Shown one piece after another: positions 45,831 through 54,759 of a stretch of 64,000 nt of DNA. How positions within the stretch are numbered: position 1 is the first letter of the stretch; each line of letters begins with the position of its first letter. A program made the translations under genes and the position numbers. Under the pieces are notes generated by a model. It saw only the letters and a list, made by a program, of their open reading frames with translations, searched no databases and was not told where the DNA came from. Source of the stretch: Paenibacillus barengoltzii NBRC 101215 (GTDB lineage: Bacteria > Bacillota > Bacilli > Paenibacillales > Paenibacillaceae); assembly GCF_004000745.1 (NCBI RefSeq), contig NZ_BILV01000013.1, forward strand, positions 1 through 64,000, read 5' to 3'.

Positions 45831-48055
45831 GCGGGCCTAGTCCTTTCTCTCGGTTAGCGCCGTTTATTCAGGAATACATCTATCGCAAAAAATGGGACTC
45901 GCTGCGCGACGCCCAGGTGGAAGCCTGTCGTGTGCTGTTCGACACGCCGCACCATCTGTTGATCGCATCCGGCACGGCGTCGGGGAAGACGGAAGCCGCC
46001 TTTTTCCCTGCGCTGACAGAGCTTTATCATCGGCCATCGGAATCCGTTGGCATTCTATACATTGGGCCGTTAAAGGCATTGATTAACGACCAGTTTGAGC
46101 GGATCAAGGAGTTGCTACGGGATGGGGAAGTGCCGGTCTGGCATTGGCACGGGGATGTCGCCCAAGCGGAGAAAACCAAGCTGATGCAGCGCCCCAGCGG
46201 TGTCCTGCAAATTACCCCCGAGTCGCTGGAAGGGCTGCTGATGAACCGCCCGAATGCAATCCCCGCGTTGTTCCATGACCTGCGGTATATCATGATCGAC
46301 GAGGTGCACGCCTTTATGGGGGCCGACCGGGGGATTCAGGTCATCAGCCAACTTACCCGATTGGAGCGGATGGCTTCTTGTAAGCCGAGACGAATCGGTT
46401 TGTCGGCTACACTTGGTGATTACGAGATTGCAGCCCGTTGGCTGGGGGCGGGGACGCCGCAGCCGGTGGAGGTGGTCTCGCCGCCGGGCGGACGTAAACT
46501 GAAGTTGTCGGTGGAGCATTTCTCCTTCCCAGATGCCCGCGATGAACGGGAAGCGGAGCATCTTGAGCTGGCCAAGCAGAAGTATTACAACTTCATTTAC
46601 GACAACACCCATCGCAAAAAAGCGCTCGTCTTCACCAACAGCCGTACTGACGCCGAGTTGACTACGCTGGAGCTTCGCCGGATCGCAGCGAAGCGGGAGG
46701 AGCGCGATGTGTTCCATGTTCATCACGGCAGCATTTCGGCGATGCTGCGCGAGGAGACCGAGGCCGCGCTGCGCTCCGGCCCGGGACCGGCGGTAGCCGC
46801 AGCGACGGTGACGCTGGAACTCGGCATCGACCTGGGCGAGCTGGAGCGGGTCATCCAGCTTGGCGCACCCTACAGCTGCTCCAGCTTTGTGCAGCGGTTG
46901 GGACGCTCCGGCCGGCGTGGTGATCAGGCATCGGAGATGATGTTCCTCTGCGCGGAGGAAGAAGATGAGGACGCCCAATTGCCGGCACGAATGCCGTGGA
47001 CGTTGCTGCGGGCGATCGCGGTCATCGAGCTGTATGTGCGTGAGCGCTGGGTGGAACCGGTCGAGCTGCGCAAGAAGCCGGTTGGCGTGCTGTACCATCA
47101 GACGATGAGCACGCTCAAGAGCATTGGCGAAGCGGAACCGGCGGATTTGGCCCGGGCTGTGCTGACATTGCCGGCGTTTCGCGGCGTTGAGCCGGAGGAG
47201 TACAAGGCAATGCTGCAGTACCTGCTGCAAACCGACCATATTCAGCAGACCGAGGAAGGCACCCTGATCATCGGACTCGGCGGAGAGAAGATCGTAAATA
47301 ACTTTCGCTTCTACGCGGTCTTTAAGGATGACGAGGAGCATGTCGTCTATAACGGCTCGGAGGAAATCGGCAGTATCACTACTGTGCCGCCGCCTGGCTA
47401 TTGCTTCTCGCTCGCCGGGAAGCTGTGGAAGGTCGAGGAAGTGGACAGCAAGCATAAAGCGGTGTACGTCAAATCCTCGCGCGGCAAAGTGGATACGCTT
47501 TGGCTTGGTGCTGGGGGAGATGTACATACACGGGTCATGCAGAAGATGCGCCAGGTGTTGGAGGAACACACCTTGTACCCGTATCTTGCTCCGGGCGCGG
47601 CTAATCGTTTGGAACGGGCGCGCCGGTTAGCCCGGGAGAGCGGGCTGCTGAGAAGTCCTGTCATTCCGGCTGGCGGCGATTCGCTGTTTATTTTACCGTG
47701 GGCGGGAAGCAAGCAGTTCCGAACCTTGGAACGTCTGCTGAAGCATAATTTGACGGACCCGATGGGCTTGCGCCAAGTCGTTCCGATGGAACCTTATTAT
47801 ATGGTGGTGTCAGGAAGAGCAGGTGCCGAGGAGCTGCTAGCCGCGATTCGGGCGGAACTGAATTCCATCCCTCATCCTGAGGCATTGCTGGCTGCATCCG
47901 AATCCCCTTATCTGGGGAAATACGATGAGTTCGTACCGCCTGAGCTGGTGCGTCGGGCTTACGCTGTGGATGGGCTGGATGTAAAGGGGTTGGCCGAAGC
48001 TTTAGAAGCGGCGAGGAAGCCAAGTGAATATCGCTCGGGCAGTTCTAAGGAGTAG
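45827..48055 (+). CDS. Lhr/BrxHI-like DEAD/DEAH helicase
   Basis: A 742-residue superfamily 2 helicase. Motif I GTASGKT is at 49-55, motif Ia IGPLKALINDQ, motif II DEVH near 157, motif III SAT near 192, and motif VI FVQRLGRSGRRGD near 355. A long C-terminal half with winged-helix and Lhr-like extension follows. Such enzymes unwind DNA or RNA-DNA duplexes using ATP. It is translationally coupled to the ATPase gene and ends the three-gene operon. Confidence 0.87.
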   Translation: MSGPSPFSRLAPFIQEYIYRKKWDSLRDAQVEACRVLFDTPHHLLIASGTASGKTEAAFFPALTELYHRPSESVGILYIGPLKALINDQFERIKELLRDGEVPVWHWHGDVAQAEKTKLMQRPSGVLQITPESLEGLLMNRPNAIPALFHDLRYIMIDEVHAFMGADRGIQVISQLTRLERMASCKPRRIGLSATLGDYEIAARWLGAGTPQPVEVVSPPGGRKLKLSVEHFSFPDARDEREAEHLELAKQKYYNFIYDNTHRKKALVFTNSRTDAELTTLELRRIAAKREERDVFHVHHGSISAMLREETEAALRSGPGPAVAAATVTLELGIDLGELERVIQLGAPYSCSSFVQRLGRSGRRGDQASEMMFLCAEEEDEDAQLPARMPWTLLRAIAVIELYVRERWVEPVELRKKPVGVLYHQTMSTLKSIGEAEPADLARAVLTLPAFRGVEPEEYKAMLQYLLQTDHIQQTEEGTLIIGLGGEKIVNNFRFYAVFKDDEEHVVYNGSEEIGSITTVPPPGYCFSLAGKLWKVEEVDSKHKAVYVKSSRGKVDTLWLGAGGDVHTRVMQKMRQVLEEHTLYPYLAPGAANRLERARRLARESGLLRSPVIPAGGDSLFILPWAGSKQFRTLERLLKHNLTDPMGLRQVVPMEPYYMVVSGRAGAEELLAAIRAELNSIPHPEALLAASESPYLGKYDEFVPPELVRRAYAVDGLDVKGLAEALEAARKPSEYRSGSSKE

Positions 48056-48067
48056 TGGAGGGCTACC

Positions 48068-48558
48068 ATGGAAATAGAGCTCATATTGGAACGTATCGTG
48101 AATCAACTGCAGGGAACAGAAGGTCTTCAAGCCATCGTTCTGGGAGGGTCGCGGGCGACGAATACTTATCGTCCCGATTCAGATATTGATATCGGTCTGT
48201 ACTATGATGGCGAGAACGGCTTAGATATTGCTAGACTGAATCAAATCGCCAAGGAACTTGATGATCAGCACCGCAACAACCTGATGACAGGGATCGGCGA
48301 ATGGGGGCCCGGGGTGAATGGCGGCGGTTGGCTGATCATCGGCGGATACCATGTGGATTTTCTGTAGCGGTGCGCAACATTCAATCGTTTGCAATCCGAC
48401 CGGAACGTTACAAGGAACGATTGGATGGGGTTTACGCCAAGCTGGGCCCGGACCCGAAGGGAATCCGCGAAAGCATCCAAGAACTCCGAAGATTGATCGA
48501 TGAAGTAAATGAGCTCGCGAAGACGTCAACCGGGAGGAAGCCTGATGAGTACGAGTAA
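48068..48558 (+). pseudogene. Nucleotidyltransferase gene with internal deletion
   Basis: The first 99 codons encode an intact N-terminal nucleotidyltransferase core (IVLGGSRATNTYRPDSDIDI with the GS and DxD residues, then WGPGVNGGGWLIIGGYHVDFL). They end at TAG 48365. From about 48379 another frame encodes what looks like the C-terminus of the same family (IQSFAIRPERYKERLDGVYA, then GIRESIQELRRLIDEV). The middle part, roughly 120-140 residues in relatives as I recall them, is missing and the frames differ. The pieces are therefore a deletion relic. The truncated N-terminal product could still be made (start behind GGAGGGC). Confidence 0.78.
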
Positions 48559-49195
48559 AAAAACGAAATTTAGCCCTCCGCAGCTTACGGCTGAATTAAC
48601 GGAAGCGGGTTGGGCGGATGTGCTGGACGATGAGGACCATGAGCTGGTTGGAGCATCGGTGGCGGGTGCATCCTATGAGTACGGGAATATCGAAAAATGC
48701 ATTTTATCCAAAGTGAGGCTTCGGGGTTGTTCCTTTGTTAGTACCGCTTTTGAGCGAATGGACATGACCGACGTCGTGTTGGAAAATTGCGATTTATCCA
48801 ACGCGGTGCTGGAGAAAGCCATCATCCACCGGGTGCATTTCAAGGATTGCAAGTTGACGGGGTTGAATTTGTCCAAAATAAATGCGGGCTCCGTGCTGTT
48901 TGAACGTTGCGTGATGAATTTATGCGATTTTGTGGAAGCTTCCTTAAAGCAAGTGAGATTTCAGGACTGTTCTCTGCAGAATGCGAATTTCTACGGCGCT
49001 AAATTCAAAGAGATTGAGCTGCTGAACTCGGATCTGAATGAGGCGGATTTTAACGATACCTCGCTAAAGGGGATAGATATTAGCACCTGTACGTTCGAAC
49101 GCATTGACATCCCCGCCTATGCTTTGGCAGGTTGTACTGTTTCCCCGGAGCAAGCGATCGGCTTTGCCAAACTGCTTGGCCTGATCGTAAAATAA
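48545..49195 (+). CDS. Pentapeptide-repeat protein
   Basis: About 216 residues of consecutive five-residue units with Leu/Phe at the centre (CILSKVRLRGCSF, DMTDVVLENCDLSNAVLEKA, LNEADFNDTSLKGIDIS), forming a right-handed quadrilateral beta helix. Some members (Qnr/MfpA) mimic DNA and protect gyrase; this one cannot be assigned. GGGAGGA fits ATG 48545, just inside the end of the relic gene before it. Confidence 0.82.
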   Translation: MSTSKKTKFSPPQLTAELTEAGWADVLDDEDHELVGASVAGASYEYGNIEKCILSKVRLRGCSFVSTAFERMDMTDVVLENCDLSNAVLEKAIIHRVHFKDCKLTGLNLSKINAGSVLFERCVMNLCDFVEASLKQVRFQDCSLQNANFYGAKFKEIELLNSDLNEADFNDTSLKGIDISTCTFERIDIPAYALAGCTVSPEQAIGFAKLLGLIVK

Positions 49196-49276
49196 TACAA
49201 AAACGCACATAACACCCGGATACATCCGGCAATATCTCGACGATACTCGTAAACGTGAATTGCAGGAGGGCTGACT

Positions 49277-49726
49277 ATGCGATTCAAAACGAAACGGGAT
49301 CCGTTATTTGTATGCCTTTGGCTATTCTTTCTCTTCGTTGCTAATCTCGTACTGCTCTGGCCGTTGCTGCTTGACCCAAAAGCGTTAACACGAACGGAGC
49401 TTGTAGGGATCATCGTGCCCGATGCGCTCGTCACCCTATTACTGGCTTGGTTAGCACTGGATATCTCCTATGTGATTAGAGAAGATCTGCTGCTAGTTAA
49501 AGGCGGGATGTTTCGTTCGAAAATCCGTTATAACGATATCACTCGAATCACGCGTCAACCGAATATCTGGCTGGGATATCGGCTTTTATTCTCGCGGGAT
49601 GCAATCGAAATCCATTACCGGAACGGTGTCCTGGGCAGCGTCGTCATTTCGCCGGTGGATCAGGAGCGATTCATTCAAGAGCTGATTCGCCGGAACCCCT
49701 CGATCGAATTTAGCGACCAACCTTGA
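49277..49726 (+). CDS. PH-domain (bPH type) membrane protein
   Basis: A 149-residue protein. Two membrane segments (FVCLWLFFLFVANLVLLWPL and IVPDALVTLLLAWLALDI) precede a cytoplasmic beta-rich bacterial PH domain (YVIREDLLLVKGGMFRSKIR, IRYNDITRITRQPN, ISPVDQERFIQELIRRNP). GGAGGG precedes the ATG. Function unknown; similar proteins are common in Bacillales. Confidence 0.75.
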   Translation: MRFKTKRDPLFVCLWLFFLFVANLVLLWPLLLDPKALTRTELVGIIVPDALVTLLLAWLALDISYVIREDLLLVKGGMFRSKIRYNDITRITRQPNIWLGYRLLFSRDAIEIHYRNGVLGSVVISPVDQERFIQELIRRNPSIEFSDQP

Positions 49727-49757
49727 ACAGGGGGCATAACAACCTGCTAGCACACTA

Positions 49758-49787
49758 AAAGGGGCGAAAGTGAAATTCCGCCCCTTT
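49758..49787. terminator. Terminator between converging genes
   Basis: A 9-bp perfect stem AAAGGGGCG/CGCCCCTTT with a 12-nt loop, between the PH-domain gene and the GH16 gene. Confidence 0.65.
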
Positions 49788-49803
49788 GCTCTGAAGTTTT
49801 AGC

Positions 49804-51054
49804 TTAGTTTACCTTCGTAAACATCCACTTCTGCGCATCTGTGCCGTTATCGGTCCACTGCTGTACCGCCGCTCCGTCCGCTGTTGAAGCGCCAGATACA
49901 TCCATGACCAAACCGCTGGCTTTGGAGATCAGCTTGAAGTATCCGCCGCCGGCATCCACGATCCGCCACCGCTGCGCGTCCGTACCGTTATCCGTCCATT
50001 GCTGTAGCTGTACGCCAGCGGCTGTGCTTGCACTAGGCACGTCCAACACCTTGCCGCTATGAATGGCGGTCAGCTTATAATAGCCGTCGCCGGTAGATTC
50101 CAGACGGAAACGTTGGTTGCTGGCGGAATAGTTGGTCCATTGCTGAATTTTAGCGCCGTCCGCAGTGGAGACATCCGTGACATCCAGTACCTTGCCGCTG
50201 ACTTTGGAGGCGATGGTGTATACCGCACCGTTCTCAAGCACGGGAGAGGATCCCCCTTGATCCTGATAGACGCGAACATAATCCACAAGCATTTGTGCCG
50301 GGAACGGTGTCGAGCCGTTCGGGCTGCCCGGCCAGTTACCGCCAACGGCGAGGTTCAGCAGAATGAAGAACGGCTTCTGGAATTCTTCTGTATTTCCGGT
50401 TCCGTTGGCGATATAGATCTCGTTGTACTGAACGCCGTCAACGAACCAGCGGATATAGCTCGGATCCCATTCGATCGAGTACGTGTGGAATTGCGAGAAA
50501 TCCAAATTGCCCGAAGCCCGGCCGTAAGAGGCATATCCATTGGCGTCCCAATGGACGGTTCCGTGGACAACCGATTCATTGTTGACATGTTCCATAATAT
50601 CGATTTCTCCACAGTAAGGCCAACCGACATCTCTGAAGCTTTCGCCCAGCATCCAGAATGCCGGCCATATGCCTTGTCCAGTAGGAATCTTTATGCGGGC
50701 TTCGATCTTGCCGTACTTGAAGCTCTTTAAGCCTTGGGTTTTGATTCGTGCGGAGGTATAGTTTCTTCCTTCATAATTTTCTCGCTGAGCGGTGATGACC
50801 AGATTGCCGCCTGTAACCTGTACGTTTTGCGGCCTGTCGGTATAATACTGAAGTTCGTTGTTCCCCCATCCGTTATAGCCGGTGCCAATTTCGGGGGTCC
50901 ATACGCCTCGATTTAACGAGGAACCGTTAAATTCATCGCTCCAGACCAACTGCCAGTTGGGAGCCGCGCTTGTTGTGTTGGGGACGGGAATAAAGACGAC
51001 CAGGAGGGTAAGCACCAGGAAGAGGAGAATCGGTTTACCGCGTTTTAGCATCAT
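49804..51054 (-). CDS. Secreted GH16 beta-glucanase with ricin-type lectin domain
   Basis: About 416 residues. A signal peptide (PILLFLVLTLLVVFIPVPNTTSAA) is followed by a GH16 catalytic domain with the nucleophile/acid-base motif GEIDIMEHVN and GTVHWDANGY. A C-terminal ricin-B beta-trefoil has three QQW-containing repeats (LQQWTDNGTDAQRW). GH16 enzymes with EIDIME hydrolyse beta-1,3 or mixed beta-glucans with retention; the lectin part probably binds the polymer. AAAGGAG best fits ATG 51054; TTG 51060 opens the frame. Confidence 0.92.
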   Translation of the reverse strand: MMLKRGKPILLFLVLTLLVVFIPVPNTTSAAPNWQLVWSDEFNGSSLNRGVWTPEIGTGYNGWGNNELQYYTDRPQNVQVTGGNLVITAQRENYEGRNYTSARIKTQGLKSFKYGKIEARIKIPTGQGIWPAFWMLGESFRDVGWPYCGEIDIMEHVNNESVVHGTVHWDANGYASYGRASGNLDFSQFHTYSIEWDPSYIRWFVDGVQYNEIYIANGTGNTEEFQKPFFILLNLAVGGNWPGSPNGSTPFPAQMLVDYVRVYQDQGGSSPVLENGAVYTIASKVSGKVLDVTDVSTADGAKIQQWTNYSASNQRFRLESTGDGYYKLTAIHSGKVLDVPSASTAAGVQLQQWTDNGTDAQRWRIVDAGGGYFKLISKASGLVMDVSGASTADGAAVQQWTDNGTDAQKWMFTKVN

Positions 51055-51138
51055 GAACAATCGCTCCTTTCAAAATTGAATGGATTGGGCTGACAGTCCA
51101 AATGCGAAATTCATACTAAACCGGTTTCGATCTTGTTA

Positions 51139-51152
51139 TGATAGCGCTATCA
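51139..51152 (-). promoter_or_regulatory. Perfect palindrome of LacI/CcpA type upstream of the GH16 gene
   Basis: TGATAGCGCTATCA is a perfect 14-bp palindrome and matches the cre consensus at 13 of 14 positions. A second palindrome, AAACCGGTTT, lies at 51117-51126. Both are 60-100 bp before the gene. Binding by CcpA or a local LacI-family repressor is likely. Confidence 0.6.
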
Positions 51153-51264
51153 TTACATAGATTACCATTTAAAGGTTTGTTTTACAACAACTTTTTTACA
51201 GGTTTTTCAAATTGATGGGGTTCTGGTATTCTGGTATCAATTCAAGATGGAACGGGGGATAGCT

Positions 51265-51777
51265 ATGAATCTGCGAATATTAAAAGAGGGCGATGCGCAA
51301 GTTTATCAAAGCCTGCGATTGCAAGGATTGCAGGAATATCCGGATGCCTTCGGTTCGACCTTTGAGCGGGAAGTGGCCTTTACGATCGAGATGGTGGCGG
51401 AGCGTATCAAAGCAAACGAAGACCGCTTTGTACTGGGCGCTTTCGACGAGCATGAGAACTTGGTTGGTATCGTTACGTTGATTCGAGAATGTTCTCCCAA
51501 AACCTGGCACAAAGCAAACGTATTTGGTTTGTATGTTACCCCGGAGATGCGCGGCAAGGGGATCGGCTTGGCGTTGATGGAAGAACTCATCGCACGTGCC
51601 AAGCGGATGGAGGGGCTGGAACAGCTGAATTTAACGGTGGTCTCAACCAATGATTCGGCTCGAAGGCTTTACGCCTCTCTTGGGTTTCAGCTGTATGGAA
51701 CCGAGCGAAGAGCTTTAAAATGGGATGGAGCTTATTTTGATGAAGATTATATGGCGTTAAGGCTGGAGCGAATATGA
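51265..51777 (+). CDS. GNAT N-acetyltransferase
   Basis: About 170 residues. The acetyl-CoA motif is VFGLYVTPEMRGKGIGLALM, and LTVVSTNDSARRLYASLGFQ near the end is standard GNAT. The frame opens at 51247, but GGGGGAT fits ATG 51265. Target unknown. It starts a run of small genes in the same direction. Confidence 0.86.
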   Translation: MNLRILKEGDAQVYQSLRLQGLQEYPDAFGSTFEREVAFTIEMVAERIKANEDRFVLGAFDEHENLVGIVTLIRECSPKTWHKANVFGLYVTPEMRGKGIGLALMEELIARAKRMEGLEQLNLTVVSTNDSARRLYASLGFQLYGTERRALKWDGAYFDEDYMALRLERI

Positions 51778-51814
51778 TCATCCTTGTATATCCCAAAGAA
51801 TCGGCGGGTGAGAT

Positions 51815-52333
51815 ATGAGACTCGCTCTGAAGAGGTTGTTGGCCTATTGGATCGATTTCACGATGCTGGCAGTTGTTTTGGTCGCAGTACAATGGCTGGT
51901 GAATTTCGCCGCTTCCGGCTTCCCCTTTAGCGAATTTGACAAGGGGATTGAAATTGAACTATGGGTGCTGGCTACGATGTCGTTGCCGGTATGGAGTTAT
52001 TTTATTGTGATGGAGTTGCGTCATGGACAGACGTTCGGGAAAAAGTGGCTTAACCTGTGCGTCACCAATCGCCAAGGTGATCCGATCCAAATCGGGCAAG
52101 CATTGGCTAGAACGGCGGTACGCTTGTTGCCGTGGGAGATGGCCCATACCATCATCTTGGTGCCCGAACCCTGGTGGAGCGTGGATACGCCGGCGCATCC
52201 AGGCTGGATTTACCTGCCGAACGGTTTAATGATCGTTTATCTTGTGATATTATTTTCCACTAAGGGAAGCCGGACTTGCCACGATCTGGTGGCTGGCACG
52301 AAGGTGAATCCAAGCGCACGAGAGAGAGGGTGA
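51815..52333 (+). CDS. RDD family membrane protein
   Basis: A 172-residue protein with the RDD-domain opening LALKRLLAYWIDFTML and GQTFGKKWLNLCVTN in the loop after membrane segment 2. Three to four membrane segments. Function of most members is unknown. It lies six bases before the next acetyltransferase gene. Confidence 0.78.
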   Translation: MRLALKRLLAYWIDFTMLAVVLVAVQWLVNFAASGFPFSEFDKGIEIELWVLATMSLPVWSYFIVMELRHGQTFGKKWLNLCVTNRQGDPIQIGQALARTAVRLLPWEMAHTIILVPEPWWSVDTPAHPGWIYLPNGLMIVYLVILFSTKGSRTCHDLVAGTKVNPSARERG

Positions 52334-52339
52334 TAACCG

Positions 52340-52909
52340 ATGAAGTATTTTAAGAAGCTGGTGGGGTCCAGACTGTACTTGTCCCCGGTAAATCCAGAGG
52401 ATGCGGAGACGTATGCTGATTGGATCAACGATCTTACCGTTTCCGTCCGGCTAGGGACATCCCGTGACGTGATCGGGTTGCAACGGGAGCAGAGATTTCT
52501 GGAAGACTTGGCCAAGGAAGGTCAAAATTATGCCATTGTTCGACTGGATGGAGATCAGTTGCTAGGCAATTGTTCGTTATTTGCTATCGATCATGTCCGC
52601 AGGGTGGCTGAGGCGGGGATCTTCTTGGGAGATGAGGGGCAGCGGGGGCAAGGATACGGCACCGAGGCGCTGCAACTCCTATGCGAATATGGATTTAAGA
52701 TCTTGAATCTCAACAACATCATGCTGCGCGTTTTTGAGTTCAACCAACCGGCCATCCGATGCTACGAAAAAGCGGGGTTCCGCGAGTTTGGCCGCAGATC
52801 GCAAAGCTACTATGTGAACAATACTTACTTCGACGAAATCTACATGGAACTGCTGCGGGACAATTGCCAGACGAATTTTCTGGATGCGAAGCTGCCCCGC
52901 CGCGAATAG
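52340..52909 (+). CDS. GNAT N-acetyltransferase, RimL type
   Basis: A 189-residue protein with KLVGSRLYLSPVNPEDAETY at the start, the acetyl-CoA site around FLGDEGQRGQGYGTEALQLL, and VFEFNQPAIRCYEKAGFREF. It probably acetylates an amino group of a protein or small molecule. It lies directly after the RDD gene, so co-transcription is likely. Confidence 0.87.
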   Translation: MKYFKKLVGSRLYLSPVNPEDAETYADWINDLTVSVRLGTSRDVIGLQREQRFLEDLAKEGQNYAIVRLDGDQLLGNCSLFAIDHVRRVAEAGIFLGDEGQRGQGYGTEALQLLCEYGFKILNLNNIMLRVFEFNQPAIRCYEKAGFREFGRRSQSYYVNNTYFDEIYMELLRDNCQTNFLDAKLPRRE

Positions 52910-52924
52910 AACATATGCTGCATG

Positions 52925-52961
52925 ACCCGGCTAAATGTATACGAGAGCCGGGTTGTATTTT
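52925..52961 (+). terminator. Terminator after the RimL-type gene
   Basis: An 8-bp perfect stem ACCCGGCT/AGCCGGGT with a 13-nt loop and a T-rich tail. Confidence 0.65.
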
Positions 52962-53052
52962 ATGCGAAAGGGAGACGACTCAAATCATTCAGGAGCGGTT
53001 TCAGCTATAGGTAATCTGGAGTTACTCTAATATCGAGAGGAGAGGATCAAAG

Positions 53053-53697
53053 ATGAAAGCGTCCACTCTGAAGTTTCCTTCCTATTGGAAGACCGAGATT
53101 AGCGTGAAATATATCCAAGTCACGGACTCCAATCGAAAGCTGGTGGTTTTGTTTCCCGGCAAAAACTACTCTTGCGATCGCCCCACCCTGCATTATGCCG
53201 CGCTTGCAGCCCGGGAGTGCGGATATGATATTCTGGCGCTCGAGTACGGTTACCAAGCCGCTCGTAAGGAGCTTGAGTATCGGGAAATTCCGCAGGTGAT
53301 TCAGGATTGTGAACAGGCGATACGGCAGGTCATTGGCAGTTATGAGGAAATCGTGTTCATCAGCAAAAGCCTGGGGACGGTGGTGGCCGGTGAAGTCCAT
53401 CGCAGATTGGGAGTTAGAGCCGAGGAAATCCGGCATATTTATTTGACGCCAATTTCCGATACGCTTCCGTATATCCATGAAACTCAAGCGGTTGTCGTTT
53501 ACGGGACGAAGGATGATGTGTTTCCTCCCGGATTGGCAAGTCGACTGAAGGCATCAGACCGACTGAAAATTGTGCCCATCCCCGGGGCTAACCATGGATT
53601 GGAAACGGGACGGGTGGAAGAGAGCTTGGACATTTTGCGAGAGCTCACCGTTATATATAAGGAAGTATTGCTTGGTGGAGTGAAGCATCAGGCGTAA
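53053..53697 (+). CDS. Alpha/beta hydrolase
   Basis: A 214-residue protein with VVLFPGKNYSCDRP (oxyanion loop), FISKSLGTVVAGE as the nucleophile elbow (Ser in SKSLG, a variant of GxSxG), VVYGTKDDVFPP with the acid, and PGANHGLE with the histidine. A full catalytic triad is therefore visible. The ribosome site is GAGAGG. Substrate unknown. Confidence 0.8.
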   Translation: MKASTLKFPSYWKTEISVKYIQVTDSNRKLVVLFPGKNYSCDRPTLHYAALAARECGYDILALEYGYQAARKELEYREIPQVIQDCEQAIRQVIGSYEEIVFISKSLGTVVAGEVHRRLGVRAEEIRHIYLTPISDTLPYIHETQAVVVYGTKDDVFPPGLASRLKASDRLKIVPIPGANHGLETGRVEESLDILRELTVIYKEVLLGGVKHQA

Positions 53698-53733
53698 AAC
53701 AATGGGCTGATATGAACCCACTTGGAGGACAAC

Positions 53734-54366
53734 ATGAGCGAAACCGAATTGTTTGACATCTACACGAAGGATATGAAAAAGCTGGGTACAGCTCCAAGAC
53801 AAGAGGTTCATGCCAAAGGGCTGTGGCACCAAACCTTTCATTGCTGGATTATGAAACGGGATGCCCAGGGTGAAATTTATTTGTTATTTCAACGTCGGCA
53901 TCCCAACAAAGATGTGTTCCCGTTGTTATTGGATACGTCTTGTGCAGGGCATCTCCAAGCCGGAGAAGACGTTAAGGACGGAATCCGTGAACTGAAGGAG
54001 GAGCTTGGGTTAGCGATCCCGGTTGAGGACCTGACGTATCTCGGCAAGGTAGCTCAAGAGCATTTCCCTTCACCCGATGTGATTGACCGTGAGGTCAACC
54101 ATGTCTTCATCTACGAAAATGAACAGTCCTTGCTCGATTATCATATCCAGACCGAAGAGTTGACAGGGCTGTATTGGGTGAGCTTGCAGGCTCTACAGGA
54201 GCTGCGCTGCGGGACTCGTGATGAACTGTCGTCAGAGGGAGTTTACGTAGATGAAGACAATGGAGGACTGCGAGAAGAACAGGCCACGTGGCGGCTCGCG
54301 GATTTTACGCCCAATTCGGACGAGTATTATCAAATGTTATTTGACCGGATCACCTCCTTATTCTGA
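53734..54366 (+). CDS. NUDIX hydrolase
   Basis: About 210 residues. The Nudix box is complete: GHLQAGEDVKDGIRELKEEL followed by GL. The N-terminal half (WHQTFHCWIMKRD, YLLFQRRHPNKDVFP) resembles the isopentenyl-diphosphate-isomerase-like NUDIX subgroup. GGAGG fits ATG 53734; a TTG at 53722 is in frame. It hydrolyses a nucleoside or isoprenoid diphosphate, not determined. Confidence 0.87.
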   Translation: MSETELFDIYTKDMKKLGTAPRQEVHAKGLWHQTFHCWIMKRDAQGEIYLLFQRRHPNKDVFPLLLDTSCAGHLQAGEDVKDGIRELKEELGLAIPVEDLTYLGKVAQEHFPSPDVIDREVNHVFIYENEQSLLDYHIQTEELTGLYWVSLQALQELRCGTRDELSSEGVYVDEDNGGLREEQATWRLADFTPNSDEYYQMLFDRITSLF

Positions 54367-54452
54367 ACGCGGCGGGTTTTCTGCTGGGCGCCAGCATATA
54401 TAAAAGGTATAGACGTGTGCGGTATGAACGAGAAGCTAGGAGGTGACTTCAG

Positions 54453-54725
54453 CTGAACAAGGAAAAGAGCTTGTTATATGCTTTTTTGGTCGGCGTCGGT
54501 TTTAGCTTGGTTCCATTCCCGACGTCGGGCTTCTTTCTCATCCAAGTCATTTTCATTATTATTCGCAGCCTGGGCATGATTGTCACGATCTTTGCCGGGA
54601 TCTTACTCTTAACGGAAATCTATACTCACCTCAAAGGCTTCTACGGAAGTTTGATCCAAAACCTGGCCATAGCAGCCGCTGTGATTCTGGCGCTCGTTCT
54701 TATTTTCTACTGGGGATTGTTCTAA
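54453..54725 (+). CDS. Small membrane protein with probable CTG start
   Basis: About 90 residues with two or three hydrophobic segments (LYAFLVGVGFSLVPF, FLIQVIFIIIRSLGMIVTIF, IAAAVILALVLIFYWGLF). A strong ribosome site AGGAGGTGA (54438-54446) stands six bases before CTG 54453; no ATG, GTG or TTG fits it. The next in-frame start is TTG 54471, too far from the ribosome site. CUG starts are rare in Bacillota. No family recognised. Confidence 0.55.
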   Translation: MNKEKSLLYAFLVGVGFSLVPFPTSGFFLIQVIFIIIRSLGMIVTIFAGILLLTEIYTHLKGFYGSLIQNLAIAAAVILALVLIFYWGLF

Positions 54726-54759
54726 CTAGCTTCTTATCGGGGAAAGGGGAAAATCCACA

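Noticed and set aside
46115-47569. 484-codon minus-strand frame across the helicase gene
   Set aside because: Long only because of GC-rich codon structure of the helicase gene, which has all its motifs.
42655-48055. Calling the operon a BREX system
   Set aside because: Only the two accessory-type genes are similar; the methyltransferase, PglZ and protease/kinase genes that define BREX are absent.
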